This document shows, piece after piece, positions 30,201 through 41,441 of a stretch of DNA of 64,000 nt. How positions within the stretch are numbered: the stretch's first letter is position 1; each line of letters starts with the position of its first letter. The position numbers and the translations under genes were made by a program. Origin of the DNA: Mesaphorura yosii (Eukaryota > Arthropoda > Collembola > Poduromorpha > Tullbergiidae); NCBI GenBank assembly GCA_009869945.1, contig WIXG01000095.1, positions 62,001-126,000 on the forward strand, written 5' to 3'. The notes under the pieces were generated by a model. It made no database searches. It was not told where the DNA came from and saw nothing but the letters and a program-made list of their open reading frames with translations.

Positions 30201-33200
30201 GTAAGCGGCATGTGTGGCTGTGTGGGCTCGTTCGATTGACTCTTTTGCCGTCGTCTTGAATCTCGTCCGTCGTGGATCGACGACCCACCAAAAGTCGATT
30301 CGATACTCGACCGTCGGCACCGATCTTAATTGTCTTTGTACTTTTACGTGTAATATGTCGTCATTTGACAATTTACAATTCAAATTCGGGTTGCTATCTC
30401 AGAATAAAGTAATTCATGGCTCTCAAATCACAACACACCGCAGGCGCAGGTCTGACGGCGGCCCAACACCAACTCAAAATCTAATCAACTGCCTGCCTTT
30501 GCCTCCCAGTCCCAATTACATTAGTGCCAGTGCCCAGCTGAACGTCAATAAAATACGGCCGAAACAGGATTCTTTATCTACAAATGCCAATAATTTATGC
30601 AAAAATCGTGTGTGAGCTATAATTTCGTGTCGTCTCCGCCATTCCGTCTGAAATTTATTGGATTTACGATTTACAAGCTGCACATGTTACATGATTCGTG
30701 TTCCTATTATCAGTGCAGTGCATCTTCGCACGTAATTCGTCGTTCGTAATTCATAATTGGCATTGGGCAGTTGAGCTGCTGCTGTTGCTGTTACTTTATG
30801 ATCCATATTTCGAAGACGCGTAATAAAAATTCATGCCGCGTGTGCTCTCCGCATTTATTCCAATTACACGGCCAAACTCGAACAATAACAACAATAGGAT
30901 ACGAACGCGGCGAGCGAAGATGACGAGACGGTCGTGGTCGCTCGCTCAGCTCAAAAGCGAGGCACGAATGCATGATGGCACTCGAATTAGTTATGCGTAA
31001 TATTTCATAAGGGATGGTGCAATTTTTTCACACGTCCATCGCGATGCGACTGTGACACCTGTTCTACATTCCGACAAGTTCATTACATTGCGTATCTGCG
31101 ACCGCCTTCGTTTCTGTTATGTGGCTGCGTGTGGTAATTTCGAACTAGAGCATGTCAAACCGTATTTAAGGATTAACGATACCACGACGCGGCGCGTCTT
31201 TCTGCGTGAAGACTGCGAGCCGGATGAATTTAATGCAAATTGGAAATTAAAAGTAACGGAATTCTTTCCTATTTTGACTCGGAAATTGTAAACTATAAAT
31301 GTGACTCGCAGCAAATTAAATGCCACAATGAATTTTGGTTTGTTTTCAGGAGCGTCTTTTGAGCACCCTTCAGCCCGAAGAGACTGACAAGATTCTGCAA
31401 AGTTTTGGCTGGACTGCGGTCGATTTGGCGAGAGGATATATGATTCATGTAAGTCCAAAATTATGCGTCACATAGCAGTGCAATGCAATGGGTCAGAACA
31501 GAGTGACATTTCATGGGGAAAATGACACACACGTGACGACGCGGCGAGTGCAGGACAAAGATTATCTTCCCGTAAACCCTGCTGATGTGTGATCTCGCTT
31601 TCCAACTAATGGAATGACAAAAGGAAAGATTTCACTCTTGAACAGGAAGAGAACAATGAGAGCTCGTCTCTGTTTTTGTTTTCGTTCCTAATTTCAATTC
31701 TCCTTCAGTGACCACAGCAGAAATCTCCTCTCTCGCCGCAGTGTTCGCAAGGGGAAGTCGAGATAGAAAGGAAACAGGAAAAGACAGACTGCAGGACTCA
31801 CCACTCGCGCAGCAAGAGGAAAGTCTGAATTCAATATAAGAGTTAAGACAAATTCCCATGGCGAGTCTGCCGGACACCGAAGCTTAGTCAGTGTCAATGA
31901 GAGACAAATGCTGCGTGTGGTAAAAGCCCGCTGTCGTAATGAAATATCAGCACATGACTAAGCCTCAATTTATCAGCACAATTTTAGAAATTATTGACGC
32001 GTGCAGTGACGATGCGATGTACGAGTGAGCGACGAGATTGAAATAGCTTTGCAGTTTCCATCAGCGCGGAATTATGATTCATGACTTTCGCTTGCTTGCA
32101 GGACTCGGAAGGCTGTTTTCTCAACAAATGGTCAATCCTTCCGCGAGATGAGGAGCCATTAGTTCTGGAACAATTTCTGAGGTTTGGGCCCACGCACAGT
32201 CTCACATTTGCATTACTCCGCAAAGAACTTTCTCCGCCACCGCCTCCGTTGACCCCACAAAGCAGCAGTACTTTCTCCCTGAGTCCCAAGACAGCTGCTG
32301 CATTTGCAATAATGACAACACCACCGGCTGAAGGCCATCAAGGCCTGTTCTTGAATAACAATAACAATAATGTCCATCACACTAACAATCTCAATCACAA
32401 TACGAATGCGAGTCTACGTCGAAGCCCGAGTAATACAAACATCCGGAGCCCAAGCAAGAGCACGGCAAGTGAGAATGCTGGAGAAAGGGATCGGGACAGA
32501 GATGGTGGTGGATCGGTTCTTAATCTCTCCACTTCTGGCCCATCATCCGCCGCAGAGTCCATCGGGAGCGTGGGAAGTCACAGTCACAGCGGTGACGAGG
32601 ACGGAGATGGAGACGACGACGACATGGGAATTATGGTTCAGGACGGGGAAGTCGTCGACGACGAGAGCATTGATGAAGATCAGGAAGACCAAGACGAGAA
32701 GGAAGGTCGAAGCAATGGCGGCATTGATCGCCCGAGTCGAAGCCGGAATCGTGAGCAGGATTTGACTACAGCCGTCGATTTGAGTTCAAATTCCAAATCT
32801 ACCGAGTCAGGCTCTTCTCCGTCCCCGAATTCAACGGAGGTCGGACTCGGACTTTTAAGCAAGATGCACGAGTCCGAGATGGTCACTCGTTCTGGGCTCC
32901 TGAATTCAATGAGAAATGCGGGCAAGATGAGCCACGAGAAGCCGCACGGTGGACCTGGTCGAAAGCCGAAATACGGCAGCAGCTTGAGCAGTAAGCAAGC
33001 ATGGGCGAATGCGGCCATTGCGGCGTCGGTGACGGTGAACCCAGCAACAGGTAAACAACGGGCATTGAATACACTCGGTTCTTAAAAGAAATTACTAGTT
33101 TAAATATTGTTTCTTGCGTCTGGCAGGGAAGCGTCGTGTTTTATGCTCAGTTTGTCAGAAGACATTTTGCGACAAAGGAGCTCTCAAGATCCACTTTAGC

Positions 33201-34433
33201 GCAGTCCATCTTCGTGAGATGCACAAATGCACGGTTAACGGCTGCACGATGATGTTCAGCTCACGACGTTCGCGTAATCGCCATTCAGCGAATCCGAATC
33301 CCAAGCTGCACTCGCCGCACATTCGCCGGAAAATTAGTCCTAATGACGGCCGTTCAGGCGGCTCATCGCGCACCAGTCTCAATAATCATGTCCCATTAAA
33401 TGTTCATCAACACGGTGGCCACGGCCACGGGCATGGGCACGGTACGAGTTTATTGCCGGGAACCAATTTGCTTGCTCCACGATTCTCACCACCGACAACG
33501 GCGCAGTCGTTCGGCGGACACATCCTTCCGGGCTCATTTAATCTGGGAGGAAGCAGCGGAGTGCTATCGTCCTCGTCGTCGATGGACGGTAATGATGAGA
33601 GAGCAGTTGATGATCATCAGTAAGTTTAATGGAGCAAATAATGCCTTCTGGTACTCAAAATTCCACTTCCAACTGAATATTGAGCTTTACCTTTTAGCAA
33701 TCCGACAATTCTTTCGGCGGCGGTGAACGAAATTCTGCGCAAGAACGGAGCTCGCAAGAGAAAGTTGAGCAATCCCATTCGCGTACCAAATAACCTGGAT
33801 TTTGGATCGTTTGGAGCGGCAGCCGCTGCAGCGGCGGACATGAGCAAGTTGATGAAGGATGCTTCTTCTGCGGAAGCCAGTCAGCATCTTTTGTCCAGTC
33901 ACGTCAATCAGCTGTTGATGATGCGGTCGCAAATGCTGGGAAACAGTTTGGGTGAGAACAGAGACAGAGTGTCACCAAAACAGAGAGACCGCCGCGACCG
34001 CGAAGGTGATGGGGACGAGTCGCCAACTGAGTCAAGAGGAAGTTCACCAGGTAAATGCTTGCAGTCGGAATATAAATTAAAATTGCTCGTACTGGACCAA
34101 ACGATTAAAACTAAAATAATCTCGTTCAATTTCTAGGAGATTTATTTGCAAACAATCCGCTTGCACTCCTCGCGTCAAAAGTGTTCCAGTTTAACCCGCA
34201 GTTTCAAAACTTACCTTTTAATGTGAGTTAAATCTTTGATCCTCGAAGTTCCTTGCGCATTGGAGCAAGAGTTAATTTGGTGGGTTGATTTCTTGCAGCC
34301 GGCTATGACAGAGAAGCTGTACGAGTCACTCTTCGCTGGGAAGAGGGGAATGGATCTGCCGATGGATAAAAAGTCACAGAGCAAGCTTAACAACAACAAT
34401 CTAAACGAGGAAAGTGGGGGCACTGCGGTGTAA
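3244..34433 (+). CDS. disco/bnc: Basonuclin/disconnected-type C2H2 zinc-finger transcription factor
   Basis: Nine exons keep one frame: 3244-3523 (5'UTR plus ATG at 3515, coding only M-D-L), 16726-16828, 28792-28898, 31350-31448, 32102-33050, 33127-33619, 33698-34050, 34137-34222 and 34299-34433 (TAA). The product is about 777 residues. Residues 5-37 hold the basonuclin N-terminal cysteine motif (RC-x4-CPC...LRVCDGC...SWLAH). Next come [15 protein letters not shown] (about 59-71), the block ERLLSTLQ...[12 protein letters not shown], and [15 protein letters not shown], all diagnostic of basonuclins. A poly-Asn, acidic, Ser-rich middle follows, then one finger pair at about 429-484 (C-x2-C-x12-H-x4-H, then C-x4-C-x12-H-x8-H with [12 protein letters not shown]). 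Vertebrate basonuclins have three such pairs; insect Disco has one. It is expected to be a nuclear DNA-binding regulator of appendage or neural patterning, by family. The ATG is the first in its exon. A possible short gap relative to vertebrate proteins follows WLAH. Confidence 0.9.
3524..16725 (+). other. 13.2-kb intron of the basonuclin-like gene
   Basis: It runs from the donor G|GTAAGT at 3524 to the acceptor tttttccttacag ending at 16725. I found no coding exon or RNA gene inside. The reading phases of the flanking exons (0/0) fit direct joining. The sequence is crowded with short local repeats, for example GACAGGACAGGACAGG around 3829-3843, ATGGCATGGCAT around 4319-4330 and CCAGGCCAGGCC around 13772-13783. 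Long introns at this position of a developmental regulator are likely to hold enhancers, which is inference. Open frames at 9729-10229 (-) and 12513-12962 (+) were examined and do not look like protein. Confidence 0.7.
16829..28791 (+). other. 12.0-kb intron of the basonuclin-like gene
   Basis: It runs from the donor C|GTATGT at 16829 to the acceptor tttttctttgcag ending at 28791. The phase-1 donor joined to TT gives CTT (Leu), keeping the basonuclin frame. No other gene was recognised on either strand. Simple-sequence runs are common, for example GTCGACGTCGACGTCG near 23279-23294, CATCATCATCATC near 22400 and CGACGACGACGAC near 28386. It may hold cis-regulatory elements, but none can be named from sequence alone. 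Confidence 0.7.
28899..31349 (+). other. 2.45-kb intron of the basonuclin-like gene
   Basis: It is bounded by the donor GTT|GTAAGT at 28899 and the acceptor tttgttttcag ending at 31349, phase 0 on both sides. No coding or RNA gene was recognised. Local AGCAGCAGCAGC (about 30064-30075) and AGTCAAGTCAAGTC (about 29615-29628) runs continue the simple-sequence texture of the larger introns. Confidence 0.7.
31449..32101 (+). other. 0.65-kb intron of the basonuclin-like gene
   Basis: It runs from the donor CAT|GTAAGT at 31449 to the acceptor cttgcttgcag at 32101, phase 0. This is the last sizeable intron. Downstream introns are only about 76 to 86 bp. No feature was seen inside. Confidence 0.7.
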
Positions 34434-35357
34434 AGCGGGCAGTGTGCACGTAATCAACATGACCCAAGTATCAGTTAATCTGTGCAATTGCAATGACCAG
34501 TGGATGAGCATTTTGTTAATAGTATTATCAATTTATTAGCGTTTAGGCGTACTAGAAGTGTAAGTAGTCGTTGCTTGGTAGTTAACCTTTCATATTTACG
34601 ATCGAGAAGGGTGAGCTCCGACTTTTGCGGACGGAGTACCATGACCAGTGTCCAAGTCGAGGAATTTGAGGTATTTCTTTAGTAATTTATACCAAATACA
34701 CCGTACGTAAGTCAGGTACGCTTAGCAATGCAGGCAATTGTCTCATGAAGGTAATTAGTTAGCGCCAGCACAGCAGCAAGTATTACCATTGTACTCCGTA
34801 TTGCATAGCTTTAGCACTAGCACGTAATTAATGAGTGTAATGTAATGTAATGTAGTGTAACGATAATGGATCTGAGCTGCACAATGAATTTTGAGTAAAA
34901 AGTGGGTATGGAATAGGAATTCACGTATTAGTCTTACAGTTAGTAAATAGCAAAGTGGCAGGTTGCAGTTGCACTGATGAATCCTTTCTCTTCCCTCCTC
35001 GTTTTATTATTTTGTGATATTTCATAAAAATCCTGCATCTAGATTGATAAATTATTGTGTATTGTACTTGTTGTCTTTTAACCGTTGTACAAGTACTTTG
35101 TACGCTTAACGCCGCCGAATGAGCCGCCTAGTGAATTGCAATCAAAATATTGTCACGAACTCATTTTACATTTTACATTGTTAGTCAAGTACTGGGCACG
35201 GCACGCTGCACACGTACCCACGCTCTCTTTTTAATCAGAGCTCCCTCACAGAGGCTCGGCTTTTAATTTATAACACTTACGTGTACTTAAGCTTACAAAA
35301 TGCGTTATGCGACAAAAATTTCCACTACTGGAGCTAAAGCGCTGCACAATACAAAAT

Positions 35358-35363
35358 AATAAA
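35358..35363 (+). promoter_or_regulatory. Candidate poly(A) signal AATAAA of the basonuclin-like gene
   Basis: This AATAAA lies about 925 bases after the TAA at 34433 and is followed by AAGTTTACATGTCTTTAGT. It is a plausible end for a 3'UTR of about 0.9 kb. Nothing else supports the choice. Confidence 0.35.
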
Positions 35364-37559
35364 AGTTTACATGTCTTTAGTCTGTTTTATTGTTATCGCC
35401 AGAGAATGGATTCTGATTTGACATTATTTTGAGCCGTGCCGACGCCGAAGCCACGCGCAAGCCGACATGGCATAGCATTTGCTCGCTTGCTCATCAATTT
35501 TCGTATTGCCAGTGGCCAGCAGCGTAGAAGAAATTAACAATAACAGAAATTGACATCTTGCTGACTGACTTTGCTCTTCGTGCGCATTGCATTGAAGCAG
35601 GGCTCCGGCTCATTTAAATAATACAACAAAGTAATCAACATCTCATTGTCTCCGGCTTGAGCACTGCAAACCCGCTTTGGATAATAATGACGACGACGAC
35701 GCGTTCGAGTTCGTAAATTCACTGGAAGACGCTTCATGTGGTGGAATGGACTGCTTTGGCCGGTCGTAGCGGCGTGGCGTGGATTTGATTGACATCAAAA
35801 GTATGCGTGCGCATGAACGAGACAGAGACAGACAATAGACGGCTGCTCAGAGGAGTCAAGATTGCTTCGCATTGTTGTGATAAATAGCAGCAAGCAGCGG
35901 TGTGAGGACAATCCTCAAGCCTTTTCACGCCAGCAGGTTCCATACGGCAGTCCGTACAATGACTACGCTACGACCAACAAAGTAGTGAATCGTTAATGAC
36001 ACTGCACTGGTAAAAGTCATCATCTGCATTCCTTAGAGCCGCGATTGTGAGACAATTTTCCAAATCACAGGTTCCAGACTCAAGACTCACTTCACAGGTA
36101 AACAAAAGACAGCGCAGCGAGTCAGTGAGAACAAAAGACAAAGGGTCTCGAGTCTTGACTCGACGGACACGCTGACGGCGGCCTCATAGTCTTTGGTTTT
36201 GGTCGCAAGTCGTATCGGAACTGATGACGATGATGATGGCTTGTTTGACAAGATAATACTCTTTTGGTTTACCACTGCAAATGACCGTTTCCTACCATCA
36301 AGATGATCATCATTCTTATGTCGTCGTCAAGTCAAGCTCGGCAAGACGAAGGACGCAACGACTGTGAGATTACCATGATTGCCATGTACATGGAAATTAC
36401 AGGTGTAATGTGTTAAAAGTAATTAGGCTCTGAATTCCGAATCTGAATCTGAACCTTTCCTCGTCGCTCGTCGTCGCTGGATGGGCCATCATCAAGAAAG
36501 GAGTCTGACTTTGAATCTCTTGTCTCCTGTCACAATGAAGTTCGTCCTACGTGTTGTAATGCAAAGAATTTACGTGTGTCCTGCAGGCATGGTGCGCACG
36601 CCGACGCCGAGCCGCAGAGGAAGACAAATGAAGGACATTGTCCACGAACCACGCACGAGACGAGAAAATCGTTTGTTCCTTTACGCTTTGGTCTGAAGAA
36701 GCGTGGAATCTTTTCTTGAGGCGGAGACAATAATGAGAATGAGAATGCAAGATGAGATTTCACAATACTTTTATCAACTCCAAATTAACTTGAAAATTGT
36801 ACGCTTTTTGGGCACGCGTTACGTACGACGTGGACGTGAACAAGAGTGAATAATTACAGGACAAATACTAAATGCGGGATGCGATGTAAATGAAGGAGCC
36901 GCGCATCTGCTCTGCCGTATCTGCCGTTTGTCATGTTCTCGAGTACAATTCATCATCATGCCGCTTTTGAGACTTGGTCGGTCGTGAGACGTGTCACAAC
37001 CAACAACAACTTTCTTTCGCCTCTCCTTCCTTTGCACGTTCGCGAGTTGCCGGAGTCGAAAATGTCCTAAAGTCTTGCTCGCCCGCTTTGCAGTAATTAC
37101 AATTAAAGAACAAGCCTAATTATAATTGGTACTTAATGATTATTTATGCCTCCCCTGATAATGATATACGACGATCATGGTGGTAGTGGAAAGCAATAAC
37201 GTCAAAGACCAAGTCCACAACAGACTACCACCTGAAGACACGAGACACTAAACGCAGGTCTACAATGCCAATACACACACGTAGATGACAAACGGGCAAA
37301 ACGATGCTGGCTTGGTAGTTAGCGTCAACTCGAATTCTTGCATGCATTCGGGTGATTCGGGTTCTGCCTGGCTTTTAGCGAGATTGGACTTCCTTGCTTC
37401 CTTTTCAATTTGGCTTCATTTAGCAACTCGGCGGTGTTCACGTCTGTACGGCTGTATGGTCCTATCCCATGTGTTTTGAATTCTTTAATATTTTCAGCAT
37501 TTTTGTTTTCTTCTGCTTGGCCGTCTTGTACCCCTTTCTTGTCAACATGGTAATTACAG

Positions 37560-37868
37560 ATGCCGGTAGCCACTGACTGTGGCACTGGTTCCTATTCTTG
37601 TCTCATAAGCAGGATCGACGAGATTTACCCTTGTCGATGGGACGATGACAGATTTCCAGTTTCACTCATGTTTGTTCAATTCTTTAGTTCAGGACCGGCA
37701 ATTTATGATCCTCTGCACTTTCATCATAACAGCAGTGAACCGCACAGTATAAAGCAAAGTAATGAGAAATTACTCCGTGTGAGTACAGAAGAAGCGCCGT
37801 GGTCGGGTTCACAAAATCGTTACCCTCCTGCTGCGCACGGAGAATCGAAGCCTCTACATGGTAAATAA
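37560..37868 (+). CDS. Uncharacterised open reading frame, possible exon or relic
   Basis: This ATG-started frame encodes 102 residues and is not recognised. It is preceded by an acceptor-like ttacag directly before the ATG. It contains a donor-like CATG|GTAAAT at about 37860, so it could be an exon. The peptide is rich in His, Ser and Pro (for example PLHFHHNSSEPHSIKQ) with no domain. A second frame, 37868-38155, overlaps its stop. Chance occurrence is at least as likely as a real gene. Confidence 0.15.
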   Translation: MPVATDCGTGSYSCLISRIDEIYPCRWDDDRFPVSLMFVQFFSSGPAIYDPLHFHHNSSEPHSIKQSNEKLLRVSTEEAPWSGSQNRYPPAAHGESKPLHGK

Positions 37869-38938
37869 TGGGGTATTATAAAAGTCAGCACAACAATGGG
37901 CATGCAGCAGGCTCACAGGAGCACTCTAGCAGGCGAGGCGAATACGACGGCGATACGGGAATCGGAATCAAGATCATCAAGCAAGGCAAGAGAGCGAAGT
38001 GCAAGATGAAAACAAGGAATCATACTGCGAGACAATTTTTCATTTCGATTCCAAGACCAAGATCAAGTTCATTCTGCACCAAGGCCAAGATGGGCACTAA
38101 AGAATTGGAATTGCGATTGCGACGTTCCCTTGAATCCTCTGCATGGTCCCAATAAGGCAGACTGAATTTGAGTTCTTGGAAATGTACTATTGTTACTCAA
38201 TGAGAAGAAGCGAGTACGTGTTGGCAGAGCCGACGGGCGTTATAATGAAACCATTAAACCTGCTGCTCCATTGTCAATTGTCATGCATCGTGTTTAGCCA
38301 ATTTCCCATAATTTCATCCGAATTTGCCCACAGCTTTACAAATGAACTCATATGTGATTTACTGGATTGGTGTTAAGAATGTGGAAGATATGACATGACA
38401 TGTGAGTCATAAGTAGTGTCCCTTTGACACATCTTCTTGTTTTATGTTGTACGTCAATTTGTCAACCATTTGTTCAAGAAAGAAGTGTTCTAACTTCACT
38501 CTTTTTTTTCCAAGGCGAGAAAGCTTTTGGCCACTCAGCAAAATTGTGCTTAGCAGCGCGGCGGAAGGCAAAGCAGAAATCTGAGAGCTTGACAAAATGA
38601 TAGGACGTCATGTCCAAGGGAAGTGTGGTGGACGCGCAAACGTGCTTTCATTTCATTTCTGTTCAAGGCTCATTAGGTTCACTCCAAAATATGAAATAAA
38701 GACATGAAGATGCTTTCTCTTTGCTCGTGTCCACTTTCCATTGCTCTTTAACGTGATCTCCGATTGTGTCGTTCTCTCATTTATGATTTATTGGGATCGG
38801 ACGTGGTCCGTTTGATTCCTGATGAGATTATCCAGCTGGATGACAAATACGGCGCGGGGTCCGAATTCCGCGGATATTTTTTATGAACAACGATAACGAG
38901 CACTGAAGCTTGAAGCTGGATCGTGTATTCGCTTATAA

Positions 38939-38944
38939 TTTATT
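38939..38944 (-). promoter_or_regulatory. Poly(A) signal AATAAA of the TPR-SET gene
   Basis: TTTATT on the + strand reads AATAAA on the - strand, about 80 bases past the stop codon at 39026. That is a normal distance for a short 3'UTR. Confidence 0.55.
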
Positions 38945-39025
38945 ACATATCAAGGAAGCATTATTGAAGAATAAATAATTTCAATTCTGGTACAATATCG
39001 TAAATTCAAACAAATTCAACAGTGA

Positions 39026-40777
39026 TTAAAATTCTATATCATACTGCCTTAAGAATGCTATAAATTCGGTCGCAGTGCTTAGCACATTATCCGAGTTCTT
39101 GCCAAATACAATTTTCGCTTCATTCTTCATTGTGGACACCCAAGCTCGTGCTTTCTGCATGGAATCGTCATCTCCCGCCTTTACGAGTTCGTGAATTATG
39201 TTCCAGATCAGTATCAGAATGACGTGCTGGCTGACTGCAGTTCCAGTGATGAGCTGATAAGCCTTCGTCATGGCTTCAGCTGCTTGAACATATTTTTCTT
39301 CGTCTGAATAGGCTAAACCCAAGTCGTAGTACGGATCCACCAAATACATTGGATTCTGTCCCTCGGATAGTTTCTCCAGCTGTTGAATCACAGGTACAAT
39401 TGCGTCAGATGTCTCCAGCGATTTTACTTGCTCCAGTAACTGATTCCTTCTCTCGTGAATGCCATTGTTGTTCTCTTCGTCTTTCTTGTCCATCTCACAC
39501 AGTGTACACGTGCAATCAAATCCAAATCTGTTGAATAACTGAACTTTCTCATTGTAAGTCACACCAATAGATTTGCAGTACGAGATGAGGATTTCGTCAC
39601 CGACAGCAATGTCACGGCAAGCTCTCACAAACATCACGTCGCCGTATACTGACCAAAAACAATTGCACTCGAAGCAACTGTGATTGATAAACGATGGATA
39701 GAACCAGAGTCCATTTGATTTCGGCCGAGCGCCCGTGTCGTAGAAGCAGCCAGTATGTGGGCCATTGGTAAAGTTGTTGAGTATGAACGCCTTCTCTAAC
39801 CGATGCAAATCAATTTTTGAGTAATCGTAGCCGGGTTCATTTCGCTCAATGTGTTTCAGTTCGGGCCCGGCGTACAATGAGTAAATGTCAAGAAGCAACT
39901 CCTTCTCGTGGAGAATACGGTTCTCGATTTCTGATAGTTTGGTAATTCCTTCGTAGAGCATGCAGATCGCCTTTGACACCAGCACAAGTTCGCCTGCCTT
40001 GATTTCTTTCGTCGCGCGAAGACCGCGACCTTTGCATTCATTAATCACAGTAATTTCCACAGGTCCAAGGTAATCAGCACATTCGTGAGATCTGATTTTG
40101 TTGCTTTTGAGGAAATATGCCATGTCGTACTCTCCGGTTTGTTGTTGATGCAGGAAGCTTTTGGCTTGATCCAGCAATGAGTTTAGATTAATCAACACCA
40201 TGGCATTATTGTGTATGGCGACCGCTGTCTCTGGAGCTTCTTGCCCATCACGTTGCTTTTTTTCTCTCTGGATGAATTCAATGGCGGTATCAAAACGATC
40301 TAGTCCGAATAGGGCTTTAACTTTCCGATATATGACTTTTGGAGTACCAGGTTCAAGAGTAAGAACGTGTTCAGCGTCTTCAAGGGCTCTTCTGAAGCAT
40401 CTGTGAGAAAAATGATTAGATACAAAATCTGCACACGAAATCAGACCCATTCTGATCTACTCAGGTTATAGATTACCTGAGTTTCAGGAATGCCATGCAT
40501 CGATTTGAAAGCAATAGTGTGTCATGTGGAGAAAGCTCAAGACCACGTGTGTAATATTTGATAGCACTTGCATAATCTTTATTCTTGTAGTAAATGTTTC
40601 CTTTAGTTTGCCACGACTCGGCAGTGTGCACGCTGCCTTTGCTACTTGAGGGTAAAGGTTCACCTCCTGATGCTAAATTATGTATAAAAAAAGATGACAT
40701 AAATTCCATGTACTTGGTTTCAAGGTGAAAGTCAAAGTTAGACACAAAATATTGAAAGCTTGTCGCGGCTTACCCAT
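39026..40777 (-). CDS. TPR plus SET-domain protein, SMYD4-like but without a MYND finger
   Basis: Three coding exons were read: 40777-40774 (ATGG), 40672-40477 and 40400-39026, giving about 524 residues. The tiny first exon ends in a clean donor (ATGG|GTAAGC); joined to CA it gives M-A-S-G-G-E. TPR helices occupy about residues 15-115 (AESWQTKGNIYYKNKDYASA). The SET domain spans about 180-345: GRGLRA (191-196), FINHSC...CNCFW (NHSC 306-309), GDEILISYC (334-342), and the post-SET FDCTCTLC (361-368). A C-terminal helical region (PYYDLGLAYSDEEKYVQAAE) resembles the SMYD C-terminal TPRs. By family it is a lysine methyltransferase using S-adenosylmethionine. The cysteine/histidine MYND zinc finger usually placed inside the SET domain is not visible between GELVLVSKA and the NHSC motif. 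It starts 664 bp head-to-head from the FKBP6-like gene, so they may share a promoter. Confidence 0.85.
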
Positions 40778-41441
40778 TTTGGTAGGAATCGACTCCAAAT
40801 TCCATTCACAGAAACGCTTTTATGGCTGGAAAAGGTAATAATTAATAATTATGATTCCAAATTCCAAGCTGTTTAGTGATTGACATCTGTCAAGAATATT
40901 GGGGCACTCCTCCATTAATAAATTGGGACAAATAAAGTATGCAACGATTGCGGATACGAATTCATGAACGCATAACACACGGGTCAAGGAAAAGTTTTTG
41001 CGGCTTTTGCGTAAGACTTTGTTCCATGCTAAAGTCTCAATAAGTTCTTTCCAATAAATTATTGTTATCGTCGCTTTCCGCCTTCGCTTGAGACAAGTCC
41101 AAATAGTTCATTCTTGAATCCTGATTGTTGACTAACTGAATTAATTGTTCTAGGCAGAATCAGTAATTCCCAAATTATAAAGGGAGGAGAAGCTATTGGC
41201 TGGGTTTTAATGTGGAATTCTGTTCTGGATGCATAAAGAAACCAAAAATTTAAATCTGACTAGCGCGAGCTTTGTAAAGCGACGACGGCGACGACACATG
41301 AGGCGAAATTAGAATTTAATGCATTTAAATAACTTAATGTTTTAATTACAACTTCTCAGACAGAATTACCGAATTTGGCACATTAAAGTTAAAGTAAGCT
41401 TTCTACTTGCGTCTGGTGCAGCATTGCATTGTGAAATCAGT

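Larger units (their letters stand above)
34434..38938. other. 3'UTR and intergenic spacer
   Basis: The left part is presumably the 3'UTR of the basonuclin-like gene and contains a GTAATGTAATGTAATGTAGTG repeat at about 34837-34857. No known protein was recognised. The stretch 37300-38400 has a less repetitive texture and two adjoining open frames that are described separately. The right end reaches the poly(A) signal of the SET-domain gene on the other strand. Confidence 0.45.

Noticed and set aside
32370-32765. 131-codon + strand frame and several - strand frames at 32-34 kb
   Set aside because: Shadows of the large basonuclin-like exon 32102-33050 and its neighbours in other frames.
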